Shown: piece after piece, positions 1 through 7,928 of the stretch
Numbering within the stretch: the first letter of the stretch is position 1
How the letters are laid out: each line of letters begins with the position of its first letter
Assembly: GCA_002722315.1 (NCBI GenBank)
Contig: PBLG01000044.1
Location: forward strand, 1 to 64,000
From: Lysobacterales bacterium
GTDB lineage: Bacteria; Pseudomonadota; Gammaproteobacteria; Xanthomonadales; Wenzhouxiangellaceae
Direction: 5' to 3'
Length of the DNA: 64,000 nt
Position numbers and translations under genes: made by a program
Notes under the pieces: generated by a model
Databases searched by the model: none
Told to the model about the DNA's origin: nothing
The model's input: only the letters and a program-made list of their open reading frames with translations

Positions 1-33
1 CGGCGCAGTTTGCCGGGCGCCTTCGCGGCATGA

Positions 34-102
34 GCGGTTTTGCCTACTTTTGTCGCCACAAAAGTAGGTCGCATCAGCCAGCGAAGCTGGCGGCGAAACC
101 GC
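34..102. repeat. Structured inverted-repeat element
   Basis: The stretch folds on paper into a three-way junction. An outer stem GCGGTTT (34-40) pairs with AAACCGC (96-102). Inside are a perfect 11-bp hairpin, CCTACTTTTGT (43-53) with ACAAAAGTAGG (58-68), and a perfect 6-bp hairpin, GCCAGC (77-82) with GCTGGC (86-91). A weaker TGCCG/CGGCA pair lies just upstream (10-14, 26-30). It sits downstream of the minus-strand ABC ATPase gene and has no coding potential. It looks like a REP-type dispersed palindromic repeat or a strong terminator. No second copy was found in this window. Confidence 0.6.
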
Positions 103-180
103 CTTTGATTTTCTAGTGGGAATGCGTGCCAGGTGGGTCATGCATTGGCCGCGTCGGACAAAAGCAAGATCCAAGATCTG

Positions 181-1299
181 CTATTCGGCTGGAAAAACAA
201 AAACCTGTGCCGGGTTCACGTGCAGCTCGACCCGCTGGTTTTCCTGCGGCAGGAACACCCCGGGCATGGTCGAGTGGAGGTGGAATTCCCGGTTCTGCTG
301 GTCGTGCACGCAGATGTGGACCAGGCTGCTGCGGCCCAGCAGCCGCGACATGATCACGTGGGTATCGCCGTGTGCGGCGGACGGTTCCGAGACCATCACC
401 ACCCGCACCGCCTCGGGGCGCACCAGCACAAGCGCGCGCTCGCCTTCGGCCAGGCCCTGGGCATCCATCTGGCCAAGCGGCGTGTCGATTCGACCGTTTC
501 GGACCACGCCTTCCATTCGATTGACGTCGCCGAAGAAGGTGGCGACGAACGGATCCACCGGGTGGCAGTAGAGGTTCTCCGGGCGATCCATCTGCAGGAT
601 CCTGCCGTCCTTCATCAGCGCGATCCGGTCGGCCATGAACATCGCCTCTTCCGGGTCGTGGGTGACCAGCAGCGTGCCGGCCCCGGCGCTCTTGAGCAGG
701 TGGAGGGTGTCGTCGCGGATGCGATCCCTCAGGCGCGCATCCAGCGCCGAGAACGGCTCGTCGAGCAGCATCAGGCCCGGGCCGGGCGCAAGCGCGCGGG
801 CCAGGGCGACGCGCTGCTGCTGACCGCCGGAGAGCATGTGCGGATGGCGCGAAGCGTGTTCGCTCATGCCCAGCTTGTCGAGAAATTCCATTGCCCGGGC
901 CCGGCGCTGGCGGGTCGGAAGGCGATCGAGCCCGAACATGACGTTTTCGACCACCGACAGATGCGGGAAAAGCGCCGAATCCTGGAACATCAGGCCCACG
1001 TTGCGCCGCTCGGGCGGTACATTGCGCCCGGACGGTGAACGCATGTCCTCGCCGCCGATCATGACCCGGCCGTGCTGCAATTCTTCCAGGGAGGCGGCTA
1101 CGCGCAACAGCGTCGACTTGCCGCAGCCCGACGGACCGAGCAGGCAGACCACCTCGCCGCGCTGAACATCGAGGGTGACGTGATCGACCGCGCGCAGCGT
1201 ACCGAAGTCGTGGCAGATATCCTCCATGTACAACATGGCGGAATCGGCGACCGATTCGGCGCGGTGTGTTTCGTGCAATGCCTGTGCAGGCTGGTTCAT
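181..1299 (-). CDS. Iron-type ABC transporter ATP-binding protein
   Basis: The 372-residue protein is an ABC importer ATPase of the FbpC/PotA class, which hydrolyses ATP at the inner membrane to drive uptake of a solute delivered by a periplasmic binding protein. Walker A GPSGCGKST is near residue 55, followed by the signature LSGGQQQRVALARAL, Walker B LMLLDEP with a D-loop SALD, and a C-terminal TOBE-like domain of about 130 residues. The ATG at 1299 was preferred to an upstream GTG at 1335; an internal ATG at 1236 is also possible. It is divergent from the ferric-binding-protein gene at 1506, so the likely substrate is Fe3+. No permease gene is in view on either side. Confidence 0.88.
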   Translation of the reverse strand: MNQPAQALHETHRAESVADSAMLYMEDICHDFGTLRAVDHVTLDVQRGEVVCLLGPSGCGKSTLLRVAASLEELQHGRVMIGGEDMRSPSGRNVPPERRNVGLMFQDSALFPHLSVVENVMFGLDRLPTRQRRARAMEFLDKLGMSEHASRHPHMLSGGQQQRVALARALAPGPGLMLLDEPFSALDARLRDRIRDDTLHLLKSAGAGTLLVTHDPEEAMFMADRIALMKDGRILQMDRPENLYCHPVDPFVATFFGDVNRMEGVVRNGRIDTPLGQMDAQGLAEGERALVLVRPEAVRVVMVSEPSAAHGDTHVIMSRLLGRSSLVHICVHDQQNREFHLHSTMPGVFLPQENQRVELHVNPAQVFVFPAE

Positions 1300-1439
1300 G
1301 GCGTCATGGGTATCCGTTGGAGGCGTTCTCTGCACGCATGCCTGGATGCATCGGGCGGAAAAAATTCGAGTTCAGGCCTTGAATACTATGCAAACACGAA
1401 TCATTTGTAAACATAACAACGCTAATTCATGCTATAAAT

Positions 1440-1458
1440 GCAAATGACATTCATTAAG
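1440..1458. promoter_or_regulatory. Candidate Fur box
   Basis: The 19-mer beginning GCAAATGACATTC matches 13 of 19 positions of the classical Fur consensus. It lies 48 bases before the binding-protein start and immediately downstream of a TATAAA -10-like hexamer (1433-1438), where a repressor would block initiation. A weaker 10/19 match overlaps 1390-1408. Its position between divergent iron-transport genes supports iron control. Binding is inferred. Confidence 0.45.
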
Positions 1459-1505
1459 GTTTGGTCGTCTTCGGCCGACCCGACAACCAACCCCGAGGTT
1501 TAATC

Positions 1506-2534
1506 ATGTTCAAGTCAATCATTCGTATGAGCGGCTTCTGCTGGCTCGCGGTCGCGCTGCTGTTTTCCACCGTCGCGGTCGCGGACACGGTCAACGTCTA
1601 CTCCGCCCGCCATTACGACTCCGACCAGGAGCTCTACGATGCCTTCACCATCGAGACGGGCATCGAGGTCAGTGTCCTGGAGGGCGATTCCGACATGCTG
1701 GTCGAACGGATCCAGCGCGAAGGCATTGCCAGCCCGGCCGACGTCTTGATCACCGTCGACGCCGGCCGCCTCTGGCGAGCGGTACAGGCAGGGGCGCTGC
1801 AGGAAGTCGAAAGCGACGTTCTCGAGGAGCGCATTCCGGCCCACCTCCGGCATCCCGACGGGTACTGGTACGGCTACAGCCAGCGCATGCGCCTGATCTA
1901 CTACAACCCGGAGCGTATCGACCCGGAAATGGTCGCGACCTACGAAGACCTGGCCAAGCCGGAACTCGAAGGCAAGATCTGCATTCGCTCGTCGAACAAT
2001 ATCTACAACCAGTCGCTGCTGGCCTCCATGGTCGAAATCCACGGCGTCGAAGGCGCGGAGCAGTGGGCCCAGGGCCTGGTCAACAACCTGGCGCGCCAGC
2101 CGCAGGGCGGCGATACCGACCAGATTCGCGGCGTTGCCGCCGGCGAGTGCGACGTGGCCGTCGCCAACCATTACTACTACATGCGACTGGCCGATTCCGA
2201 CGACCCCGCCGATCGCGAAGTCGCCGATAAGGTTGCCGTGATGCTGCCCAACCAGGACGGGCGCGGCGTGCACGTCAACATCGGCGGCGCCGGCGTGGTC
2301 AAGCATGCGCCACATCGCGACAACGCGATCCGGTTCCTCGAGTTTCTCGCTTCCGAAGAAGCCCAGGAAATCTTCGCCCGGGCCAATTACGAGTACCCGG
2401 TCACCGAAGGCGTGGAGCGCCACGAGGCGCTGGCCGAATGGGGTGACGTGAAGCTCGACGAGCTCAACATGGACGCGCTGGGCAGCAACAACCCCGACGC
2501 GGTGCGAATCGCCGACCGCGTCGGGTGGCGCTAG
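1506..2534 (+). CDS. Periplasmic ferric iron-binding protein
   Basis: This 342-residue exported solute-binding protein resembles FbpA/FutA ferric-binding proteins, which carry Fe3+ to an inner-membrane ABC importer. A Sec signal peptide ends near AVADT (about residue 26). The mature protein opens with VYSARHYDSDQ, typical of the family, and has a tyrosine-rich NHYYYMRL segment about two thirds along, matching the pair of tyrosines that bind iron in these proteins. A GAGG ribosome site precedes the ATG at 1506, and an in-frame upstream start at 1461 is less likely. It is divergent from the ATPase gene behind a Fur-like site. The usual adjacent permease gene is absent downstream. Confidence 0.88.
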   Translation: MFKSIIRMSGFCWLAVALLFSTVAVADTVNVYSARHYDSDQELYDAFTIETGIEVSVLEGDSDMLVERIQREGIASPADVLITVDAGRLWRAVQAGALQEVESDVLEERIPAHLRHPDGYWYGYSQRMRLIYYNPERIDPEMVATYEDLAKPELEGKICIRSSNNIYNQSLLASMVEIHGVEGAEQWAQGLVNNLARQPQGGDTDQIRGVAAGECDVAVANHYYYMRLADSDDPADREVADKVAVMLPNQDGRGVHVNIGGAGVVKHAPHRDNAIRFLEFLASEEAQEIFARANYEYPVTEGVERHEALAEWGDVKLDELNMDALGSNNPDAVRIADRVGWR

Positions 2535-2563
2535 TCTGCTTTCACCACATCGTCTGAAATGCC

Positions 2564-2599
2564 GGCGCGGATACGATACCTTCCAGGGTATCCCGCGCC
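2564..2599 (+). terminator. Hairpin after iron-binding-protein gene
   Basis: GGCGCGG (2564-2570) pairs with CCGCGCC (2593-2599), and inside it GATACC (2575-2580) pairs with GGTATC (2587-2592), leaving a 4-base bulge. It lies 30 bases after the stop codon. Only a weak T-rich tail (GTGTTTGT) follows, so termination is probable rather than certain. Confidence 0.5.
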
Positions 2600-2648
2600 G
2601 TGTTTGTCCGGACTCGGGATTGTTCTGTGCCCGTCCCGAAGATAAGCC

Positions 2649-3152
2649 ATGAAAGCCAGTGGAACGTTTCTGTATTTCGCCTATGGGTCCAACCTGCTGA
2701 GCGCGCGGTTGAAGGCCAGGACGCCCTCGGCCCGCGCGGCGGGCCGGGCCGTGCTGCCGCGGTTCGATCTGCGCTGGCACAAGATCGGCGCCGACGACAC
2801 CGGCAAGTGCGACGTGGTGTTCACCGACCGCCCCGGCGATTTCGTTCACGGCGTCGCATACCTGATCCGCCGCGCGGAGCTCAAGCATCTGGACTTTGTC
2901 GAGGAACTCGACACCGGCTATTACGCGTGCAACGTACCGATACTGCTGGGCGGGCGACGGCGACTGGCGCGAACCTACCGCGCCATCCCGACCGATCCCG
3001 ACCTGAAGCCGCTCGACTGGTACAAGCGCCTCGTCGTGCACGGCGCGCGCGAGCACGGACTGCCCGATGAATACATTGCTCGCCTGGCCCGCACCAGGGC
3101 CATCCCCGATTCCGACCAGTCGCGCCGGATGCGCAACCTGCGCATAGGCTGA
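2649..3152 (+). CDS. Gamma-glutamylcyclotransferase-like protein
   Basis: The 167-residue protein belongs to the GGCT/AIG2-like cyclotransferase fold, whose members release 5-oxoproline from gamma-glutamyl compounds. The hallmark YGSNLL motif is at residues 12-17 (FAYGSNLLSARL), and an acidic VEELDTGYY segment carries E85/E86, the expected region for the catalytic glutamate. Length is normal for the family and there is no signal peptide, so it is cytoplasmic. It follows the iron-binding-protein gene after a hairpin and is followed at once by a repeat fragment, so it is probably a single-gene unit. The real substrate cannot be told from sequence. Confidence 0.78.
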   Translation: MKASGTFLYFAYGSNLLSARLKARTPSARAAGRAVLPRFDLRWHKIGADDTGKCDVVFTDRPGDFVHGVAYLIRRAELKHLDFVEELDTGYYACNVPILLGGRRRLARTYRAIPTDPDLKPLDWYKRLVVHGAREHGLPDEYIARLARTRAIPDSDQSRRMRNLRIG

Positions 3153-3155
3153 CCG

Positions 3156-3176
3156 GGGACCCTCGGAACAACCCTG
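3156..3176. repeat. Partial copy of palindromic repeat
   Basis: The sequence GGGACCCTC-G-GAACAACCCTG matches one arm and spacer of the large palindrome at 24713-24776, read on the opposite strand, at 20 of 21 positions. It starts 3 bases after the stop codon of the preceding gene. A small ACCC/GGGT hairpin (3171-3183) follows in place of the long inner stem of the other copy. Confidence 0.5.
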
Positions 3177-3225
3177 TACGGGTGCGGCGGGACAGTCGCC
3201 CGGTGATGCGATACCATCGCCCTTG

Positions 3226-4152
3226 ATGCCAACCCGTCCAACCCGCGCTTCGCTTCCAAAATGGCCGACGCTTAACCTCGAACGCCAGTTCGACGGTGCC
3301 GTTTGCGGTATCGACGAGGTCGGCATGGCGCCGCTGGCCGGGCCCGTGGTGGCCGCCGCCGTGACGCTGCCGACCGATTCGAAGCCGCGAATCCTCCGGG
3401 GCCTGACCGATTCGAAACTGCTGTCGGCCGAAGAACGCGAGCGTTTCCATGACATCATCCGGGACATTGCCCACGTCGGTGTCGGGATCGCGTCGGTGGA
3501 CGAGATCGACGAGGTCAACATTTATCACGCCAACATGCGCGCGATGCAGCGCGCCTTCGATGCCCTGCCGGAGCGCCCCGGGTTCGCGCTGGTCGACGGC
3601 CGGGCGAGACCGTCCGTGGACTGCAGCGTCCAGATGGTCGTCAAGGGCGACCGCCGCTCGCTTTCGATTGCCGCCGCCTCGGTGATCGCCAAGGTCACGC
3701 GCGACCGCCTCATGCACGAGCTGGCCGATTCCTTCCCCGACTATGGCTGGCACACCAACGTCGGCTACGGCACCGACGCGCACTACCTCGGCCTGTTGCG
3801 CAAGGGACCCACCGAACACCATCGCCGAAGCTTCGCGCCTCTGAACACGCTTTTCACCCCCATGGCGACCGCGTGGCATCGCTTCCGTTTCGTCCAGATC
3901 GATGTCGAGATCGATCCGGCCGGTGTCGAGCTGTTCTTCCTGCGCAACGACCTGCACGCCGTATTCGACGCCGAGGGCCGTCACGTCGGGATCATCAAGA
4001 ACCAGCGCGGTGGTTGGACGTTCCAGGCAATCGGTTACGACCGCGACGGCCGCCCGCAGCCCGGCGCCGGACCCTGCAGCCGGTATCACGGCGTCGGACT
4101 GGAGTCGCCTGGCCGGGAAGCCCTGATTCGACGACTTTCGAGCGAAGCATAG
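3226..4152 (+). CDS. rnhB: Ribonuclease HII variant with C-terminal extension
   Basis: The protein is 308 residues. Residues about 20-215 form an RNase HII domain that cleaves the RNA strand of RNA/DNA hybrids. The catalytic acids appear intact (D-E in the GIDEVG motif, D in LVDG, D in VVKGD), as do DSKLL, AKVTRD and HHRRSF. Two things are odd. The family GRG motif after DEV reads GMA (DEVGMAPLAGPV). About 90 extra residues after the domain contain a beta-rich segment (LHAVFDAEGRHVGIIKNQ) that I do not recognise. E. coli RNase HII is 198 residues. The gene is not beside lpxB/dnaE as rnhB often is, so it may be a second paralogue. The start is the first ATG; a TTG lies one codon upstream. Confidence 0.85.
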   Translation: MPTRPTRASLPKWPTLNLERQFDGAVCGIDEVGMAPLAGPVVAAAVTLPTDSKPRILRGLTDSKLLSAEERERFHDIIRDIAHVGVGIASVDEIDEVNIYHANMRAMQRAFDALPERPGFALVDGRARPSVDCSVQMVVKGDRRSLSIAAASVIAKVTRDRLMHELADSFPDYGWHTNVGYGTDAHYLGLLRKGPTEHHRRSFAPLNTLFTPMATAWHRFRFVQIDVEIDPAGVELFFLRNDLHAVFDAEGRHVGIIKNQRGGWTFQAIGYDRDGRPQPGAGPCSRYHGVGLESPGREALIRRLSSEA

Positions 4153-4373
4153 CCCGCGCGCTCGATTCGCTTGAGCGCCGGCTCGGGCAAATGCTAAGCT
4201 TCGACAAACCTGTCATATTCGAAATCCCGGCGTCACGGCGCGGCATGGGATTCGATTCAGACGGCGAACCGCGCGACCGAACCGGGGCATGGGGTGTTCC
4301 AGGGAGGAACGGCAGCGCAGCGCGTTCGCCGGACAGGCATTCCAACCGGAAACAGAGAGAAAAAGGGAGCCCC

Positions 4374-5294
4374 ATGTCCGTACAAACCGAAGCTCGTTCA
4401 CCCGCCGCTCGCGGCGGTGGATTCCGCCTGCTTGCATTTATCGTTTTTGCCCATTCGACGCTGCTGGTCGCCCAGCAGCCGGATGAGGCCGCCTGGATGC
4501 CTTTTGCCGAAGACGAAAACCGCCCGGCGGTCGAAATCGTGATCAACGGCAAGAAGACCCTGGCCCTGATCGACACTTCGATTTCGGCCAACGCCATCTC
4601 CTACCAGTTCGCCCGCGAGGCCGGCATCGCGCCCGGGCCCCGGTCGTTGAGCCTGCCCGATATCCAGGACGGGGCCCAGCTGCCGCTGTCCAGCACGTTC
4701 ACGCTCGAACTCGGCGGCAATCCGGTCGAACTCGACAACGCCGTCATGATTCCGGCCGAGGGCATCGGCCTGATCGTCGGCCGTCCGCTGCTCAATGCAC
4801 TGGTGGTGCAGATCGACTACCCGAACCGCCGGCTGCGGTTTCTGCCGCCCGACATGGCCGGGTTCAAGGGCAACGTCAAGCTGCGGCGCGGCCGGTTCAA
4901 CCAGCCCATGGTTATCGCCCAGATCAACGGCAAGCGGGTCTGGATGAATTTCGATACCAGCAGTGACTCCGTCTCCCTCCTGACCGACCGAATCGTTTCC
5001 AAGCACGGTTGGCAAGGCGAGGAAATAAGTGCCGAAGCGCTCCAGGCGGCCGGGCTTTCCGTCCGCCGGGACGTCAGGACCATGCGCCTCGACGAACTCG
5101 AGCTCGGCCCGTTCAAGATCGAGGGCGTAGTGGCTGCGGCACCCGTCGAAGGCCGGGAGCGATCGACTGGCTACGGCGCGCACCGGATCGGCGAGAAATT
5201 CGGCGGCGACGGCATCCTCGGCTTCGAAGTCATGCGCAACTTCCTGGTCACCATCGCGCTGGGCACCGACAACGTGCATTTCTACGCGGAGTGA
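4374..5294 (+). CDS. Secreted retropepsin-like aspartyl protease
   Basis: The 306-residue protein has an N-terminal hydrophobic export segment (about residues 17-33) and two retropepsin-like halves in tandem. Each half has the catalytic turn, as ALIDTS (D67) and NFDTS (D194), with serine in place of the usual glycine of DTG. The hydrophobic strands before and the ILGF/IVGRPLL segments after fit the fold. An intramolecular pair of half-sites would make a monomeric protease, unlike dimeric retropepsins. AAAGGGAG precedes the ATG. There is a 221-base spacer upstream and a hairpin downstream, so it is probably monocistronic. The substrate is unknown. Confidence 0.72.
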   Translation: MSVQTEARSPAARGGGFRLLAFIVFAHSTLLVAQQPDEAAWMPFAEDENRPAVEIVINGKKTLALIDTSISANAISYQFAREAGIAPGPRSLSLPDIQDGAQLPLSSTFTLELGGNPVELDNAVMIPAEGIGLIVGRPLLNALVVQIDYPNRRLRFLPPDMAGFKGNVKLRRGRFNQPMVIAQINGKRVWMNFDTSSDSVSLLTDRIVSKHGWQGEEISAEALQAAGLSVRRDVRTMRLDELELGPFKIEGVVAAAPVEGRERSTGYGAHRIGEKFGGDGILGFEVMRNFLVTIALGTDNVHFYAE

Positions 5295-5353
5295 GCCTGG
5301 ATTATCCGGCTCCCCGGCGGCTGCAGCGCCGGTCAATACCAACGAACCGTGAA

Positions 5354-5378
5354 GCCGCCCGGGATTGTCTCGGGCGGC
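5354..5378 (+). terminator. GC-rich hairpin after aspartyl protease gene
   Basis: GCCGCCCGGG (5354-5363) pairs over 10 positions, with one G-T wobble, with CTCGGGCGGC (5369-5378) around a 5-base loop. It lies 60 bases past the stop codon and has no T-run, so it may stop or slow RNA polymerase or protect the 3' end. Confidence 0.4.
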
Positions 5379-5490
5379 GCAGCGGTGTTGGGCCGGAGTC
5401 TGTTTCGCCACAATCCGGGCCTCGCTTCCACCAAGACCAACCCCCGGCATAAATTCCTGATTCTTGGGGGTGTTTGACGCTTCCTGCCAC

Positions 5491-5534
5491 TTGGCCCGGC
5501 AAGTGCGGTTCGGTATGATGTGAACCTCGTCACG
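5491..5534 (+). promoter_or_regulatory. Promoter-like site with inverted repeat, copy 1
   Basis: TTGGCC (5491-5496) and TATGAT (5514-5519) are 17 bases apart, a good sigma-70 geometry. The -10 lies inside the dyad GGTTC (5507-5511), 10 bases, GAACC (5522-5526), followed by CGTCACG (5528-5534). The same 28-base block with three differences occurs at 17597-17624 before the BTAD-TolB-TPR gene. Two of the differences preserve the pairing of the arms. It precedes the TolB/TPR array start by 199 bases. Confidence 0.5.
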
Positions 5535-5732
5535 GCATCGGGCCGTGTCGAGCGCCGGGGTCGATCGCATTCCGGATCGGCTCGACCAGGGAGAGCACAC
5601 AATGAGGAGCGCCGCCGTGACGGTCATCGGGACCGTCCCGCCAGTATCTCGCCAATGCCGTCGCGGCATTGTCGCCGCCGCTTGTTGCGGGGACTTTCCT
5701 GGTTCGACGCGCATTTCCGTGCGGCTGCCCGA

Positions 5733-7928
5733 ATGAGCGCCCGGCCCTCGTTCTGGTCCGAACTCAAGCGTCGCAACGTTTTCCGGGTCGCGCTGTTCTA
5801 CATCGTCTCGGCCTGGCTGGTCGTCCAGGTGGCCGAGACGGTTCTGCCGCTGTTCGAAGTGCCCGACGGCGTGCTGCGCGGGCTTATCGTGCTGCTGGCG
5901 CTGGGTTTCGTGCCGGCGCTGATCTTCGCCTGGGCGTTCGAGATGACGCCCGAGGGCCTCAAGCGCGAGACCGAAGCCGAGGTCGCACCGGAGGTCAAGC
6001 GGCAGACCGGGCAGAAACTCAACTGGGCAACGCTGGTGGTCGCGCTGCTGGCCATCGGCCTGCTGGCGTTCGATCGAATCATGCCGGAGTCGGTGTCGCC
6101 GGACATTCCCGTTTCGTCAGCCGAAGGCACACGAGTGTCTAACGCAGGCGGACCGCCGGAGGCGGCCCCGGCCCGCTCCATCGCCGTGCTCGCGTTCGAG
6201 GACCTCAGCCCCGACGCCGACCAGGCCTATTTCGCAGAGGGCGTATCCGAGGAACTGCTGAACCTGCTCGCGCGCATCGACGGCTTCAAGGTCGCCGCGC
6301 GCACCTCGTCGTTCAAGTTCCGGGGTACCGACGCCGGCATCGGCGAGATCGGACGCGCACTGAACGTCGAGACCGTGCTCGAGGGCTCGGTGCGCAAGGC
6401 CGGCGACCAGGTCCGCGTCACCGCCCAGCTGATCAACGTCGGCGACGGATTCCACCTGTGGTCGAACAGCTACGACCGCCGGCTGGAAAACATATTCGCG
6501 GTCCAGGACGAGATCGCCGGCGCGATCGTCGAGGCGCTGAAGCTGGAACTGGACATCGCCACGGAAACCGCTTCGCGGACTACCGACGTCGAGGCCTACG
6601 ATCACTACCTGCGCGGCCGGCAACTCGCGCGCGAGCCGACCCGCTCGGGCCTGCTGCGCGCCGTCGAGCAATATGAGCGCGCGATCGCCATCGACCCCGA
6701 GTTCGCGGCCGCCTACGCCGGCATCGCCGACGCCTGGGTCTGGCTGGAAGACTACGGCGGCTTCAAGTCGGCCGAGGCCTATCCGAAGGCCGAGCAGGCC
6801 GCGCGCCGGGCGCTGGAACTGGATTCCGAATCGGCCGAGGCGCATGCCGCGATGGGCATGGTGTTCGACCGCTACTACGACGACAAGACCGGCGCCAGCG
6901 AATACTTCGAGCGCACCATCGCGCTGAACCCGAACTACGTGACCGCCTACAACCTCTACGGCGACACGCTGCGCGACATGGGCGCGCTGGACCGCATGAT
7001 CGAGGTTCACCGCAAGGCGGTCGAGCTCGATCCGCTTTCGGTGTTCTACCGCGCCCGGCTGGCGTCCAAGCTGCTCACGGCCGGGGAGGTGGACGAGTCC
7101 CGGCGACTGATCGACGAATTGCTGGTCGAATTTCCCGGTAATGATTACGCGCTTGAAGAACTGGGCAATCTCGAGATGGCCAGCGGCAACCTTGCCGCGG
7201 GCGCGGCTGCCTATGCCAGGGTTCACACGGCACGGCCGGGCGATCCTTACCCCGCGGCCCTGATTGCGAGGATCGCCGTCCAGCTCGAGGACCTGCCGCT
7301 CGCGCGCCTGTGGCAAGCGGCCGCCCGCCAGCGCGGCGAGGACAATCGCTGGGAATTGTTCGCCCGCGAGCAGATTGAACTCTGGCAACAGGATTGGCCC
7401 GCCCTGGACCGCGTCGGCGACCTTCTCGGGGGCCACGACGGCGCGAACCTTCGCGGCATCGCGGCAGCGGGTGAAGGCGACCTGCCGGAAGCGCGCCGAC
7501 ATCTGCTCGAGGCGCTGCGCATGTCCGGCTACGACCCGCAGGCGCCTGCCCTGTTGCAACACGTCCGCAAGCTCACCGAACTGGCACGAATCGAACGGGC
7601 GCTGGACCTTCCGGACTGGCGCGACCGATTGCAGGCCGCACGCCCGGTGCTGGAAAGACTGATACAACGCGGCGGGATCGAGTCCAACACCGAGGGCCAC
7701 CACGCCCGGCTGGCAAGGATCGCCGCGGTCGAGCAGGATCGGGAAGCCACGCTGGCGCATTTTCGCGCCGCCGTGGACACCGGCTTTCGCGCCGCCTGGG
7801 TCATCGACAGCGATCGGTACTTCAGCGCATGGCACAAGGACCCCGACTTCGTCGCCCTGGCCGCGGAAATCCGCCGGCTGAACGATATCGAGCGCGGCCT
7901 TGTTGCAGAAATGAATCTACAGCCGTGA
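5733..7928 (+). CDS. TolB-like/TPR membrane protein A
   Basis: The 731-residue protein starts with FWSELKRRNVFRV, the conserved cytoplasmic N terminus of this array. Three hydrophobic segments follow (about 20-40, 50-70, 97-114), then a linker, a TolB-N-like domain from about residue 149 (SIAVLAFEDLSPDADQAYF, then RTSSFKF and VLEGSVRKAGD), and TPR repeats over about 285-650. The C terminus carries a DPDF motif. There is no cyclase, kinase or other catalytic domain. Relatives are often annotated as TolB-like or adenylate-cyclase-associated TPR proteins, but the job is unknown. It is first of four genes joined by stop/start overlaps and is preceded by a promoter-like dyad. Confidence 0.82.
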   Translation: MSARPSFWSELKRRNVFRVALFYIVSAWLVVQVAETVLPLFEVPDGVLRGLIVLLALGFVPALIFAWAFEMTPEGLKRETEAEVAPEVKRQTGQKLNWATLVVALLAIGLLAFDRIMPESVSPDIPVSSAEGTRVSNAGGPPEAAPARSIAVLAFEDLSPDADQAYFAEGVSEELLNLLARIDGFKVAARTSSFKFRGTDAGIGEIGRALNVETVLEGSVRKAGDQVRVTAQLINVGDGFHLWSNSYDRRLENIFAVQDEIAGAIVEALKLELDIATETASRTTDVEAYDHYLRGRQLAREPTRSGLLRAVEQYERAIAIDPEFAAAYAGIADAWVWLEDYGGFKSAEAYPKAEQAARRALELDSESAEAHAAMGMVFDRYYDDKTGASEYFERTIALNPNYVTAYNLYGDTLRDMGALDRMIEVHRKAVELDPLSVFYRARLASKLLTAGEVDESRRLIDELLVEFPGNDYALEELGNLEMASGNLAAGAAAYARVHTARPGDPYPAALIARIAVQLEDLPLARLWQAAARQRGEDNRWELFAREQIELWQQDWPALDRVGDLLGGHDGANLRGIAAAGEGDLPEARRHLLEALRMSGYDPQAPALLQHVRKLTELARIERALDLPDWRDRLQAARPVLERLIQRGGIESNTEGHHARLARIAAVEQDREATLAHFRAAVDTGFRAAWVIDSDRYFSAWHKDPDFVALAAEIRRLNDIERGLVAEMNLQP

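Larger units (their letters stand above)
5295..5732 (+). other. 438-base intergenic region with hairpin and promoter-like dyad
   Basis: No convincing gene lies here. It holds a GC-rich hairpin (5354-5378), a promoter-like TTGGCC-17-TATGAT overlapping an inverted repeat (5491-5534), and then about 200 bases of leader before the first TolB/TPR gene. The frame of that gene is open back to 5520, but those 71 codons read as arginine-rich low-quality sequence, and the conserved family N terminus begins at 5733. Confidence 0.6.

Noticed and set aside
1515-3521. 668-codon open frame on the minus strand
   Set aside because: Antisense to the clear iron-binding-protein and following genes; long antisense frames are expected in high-GC DNA and this one has no domain.
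5520-5732. N-terminal extension of TolB/TPR gene A
   Set aside because: The 71 extra codons are arginine/serine-rich and the family N terminus FWSELKRRNVF starts at 5733.
6117-7835. 572-codon minus-strand frame over TolB/TPR gene A
   Set aside because: Shadow of the plus-strand gene, with arginine/glycine-rich composition and no family motif.
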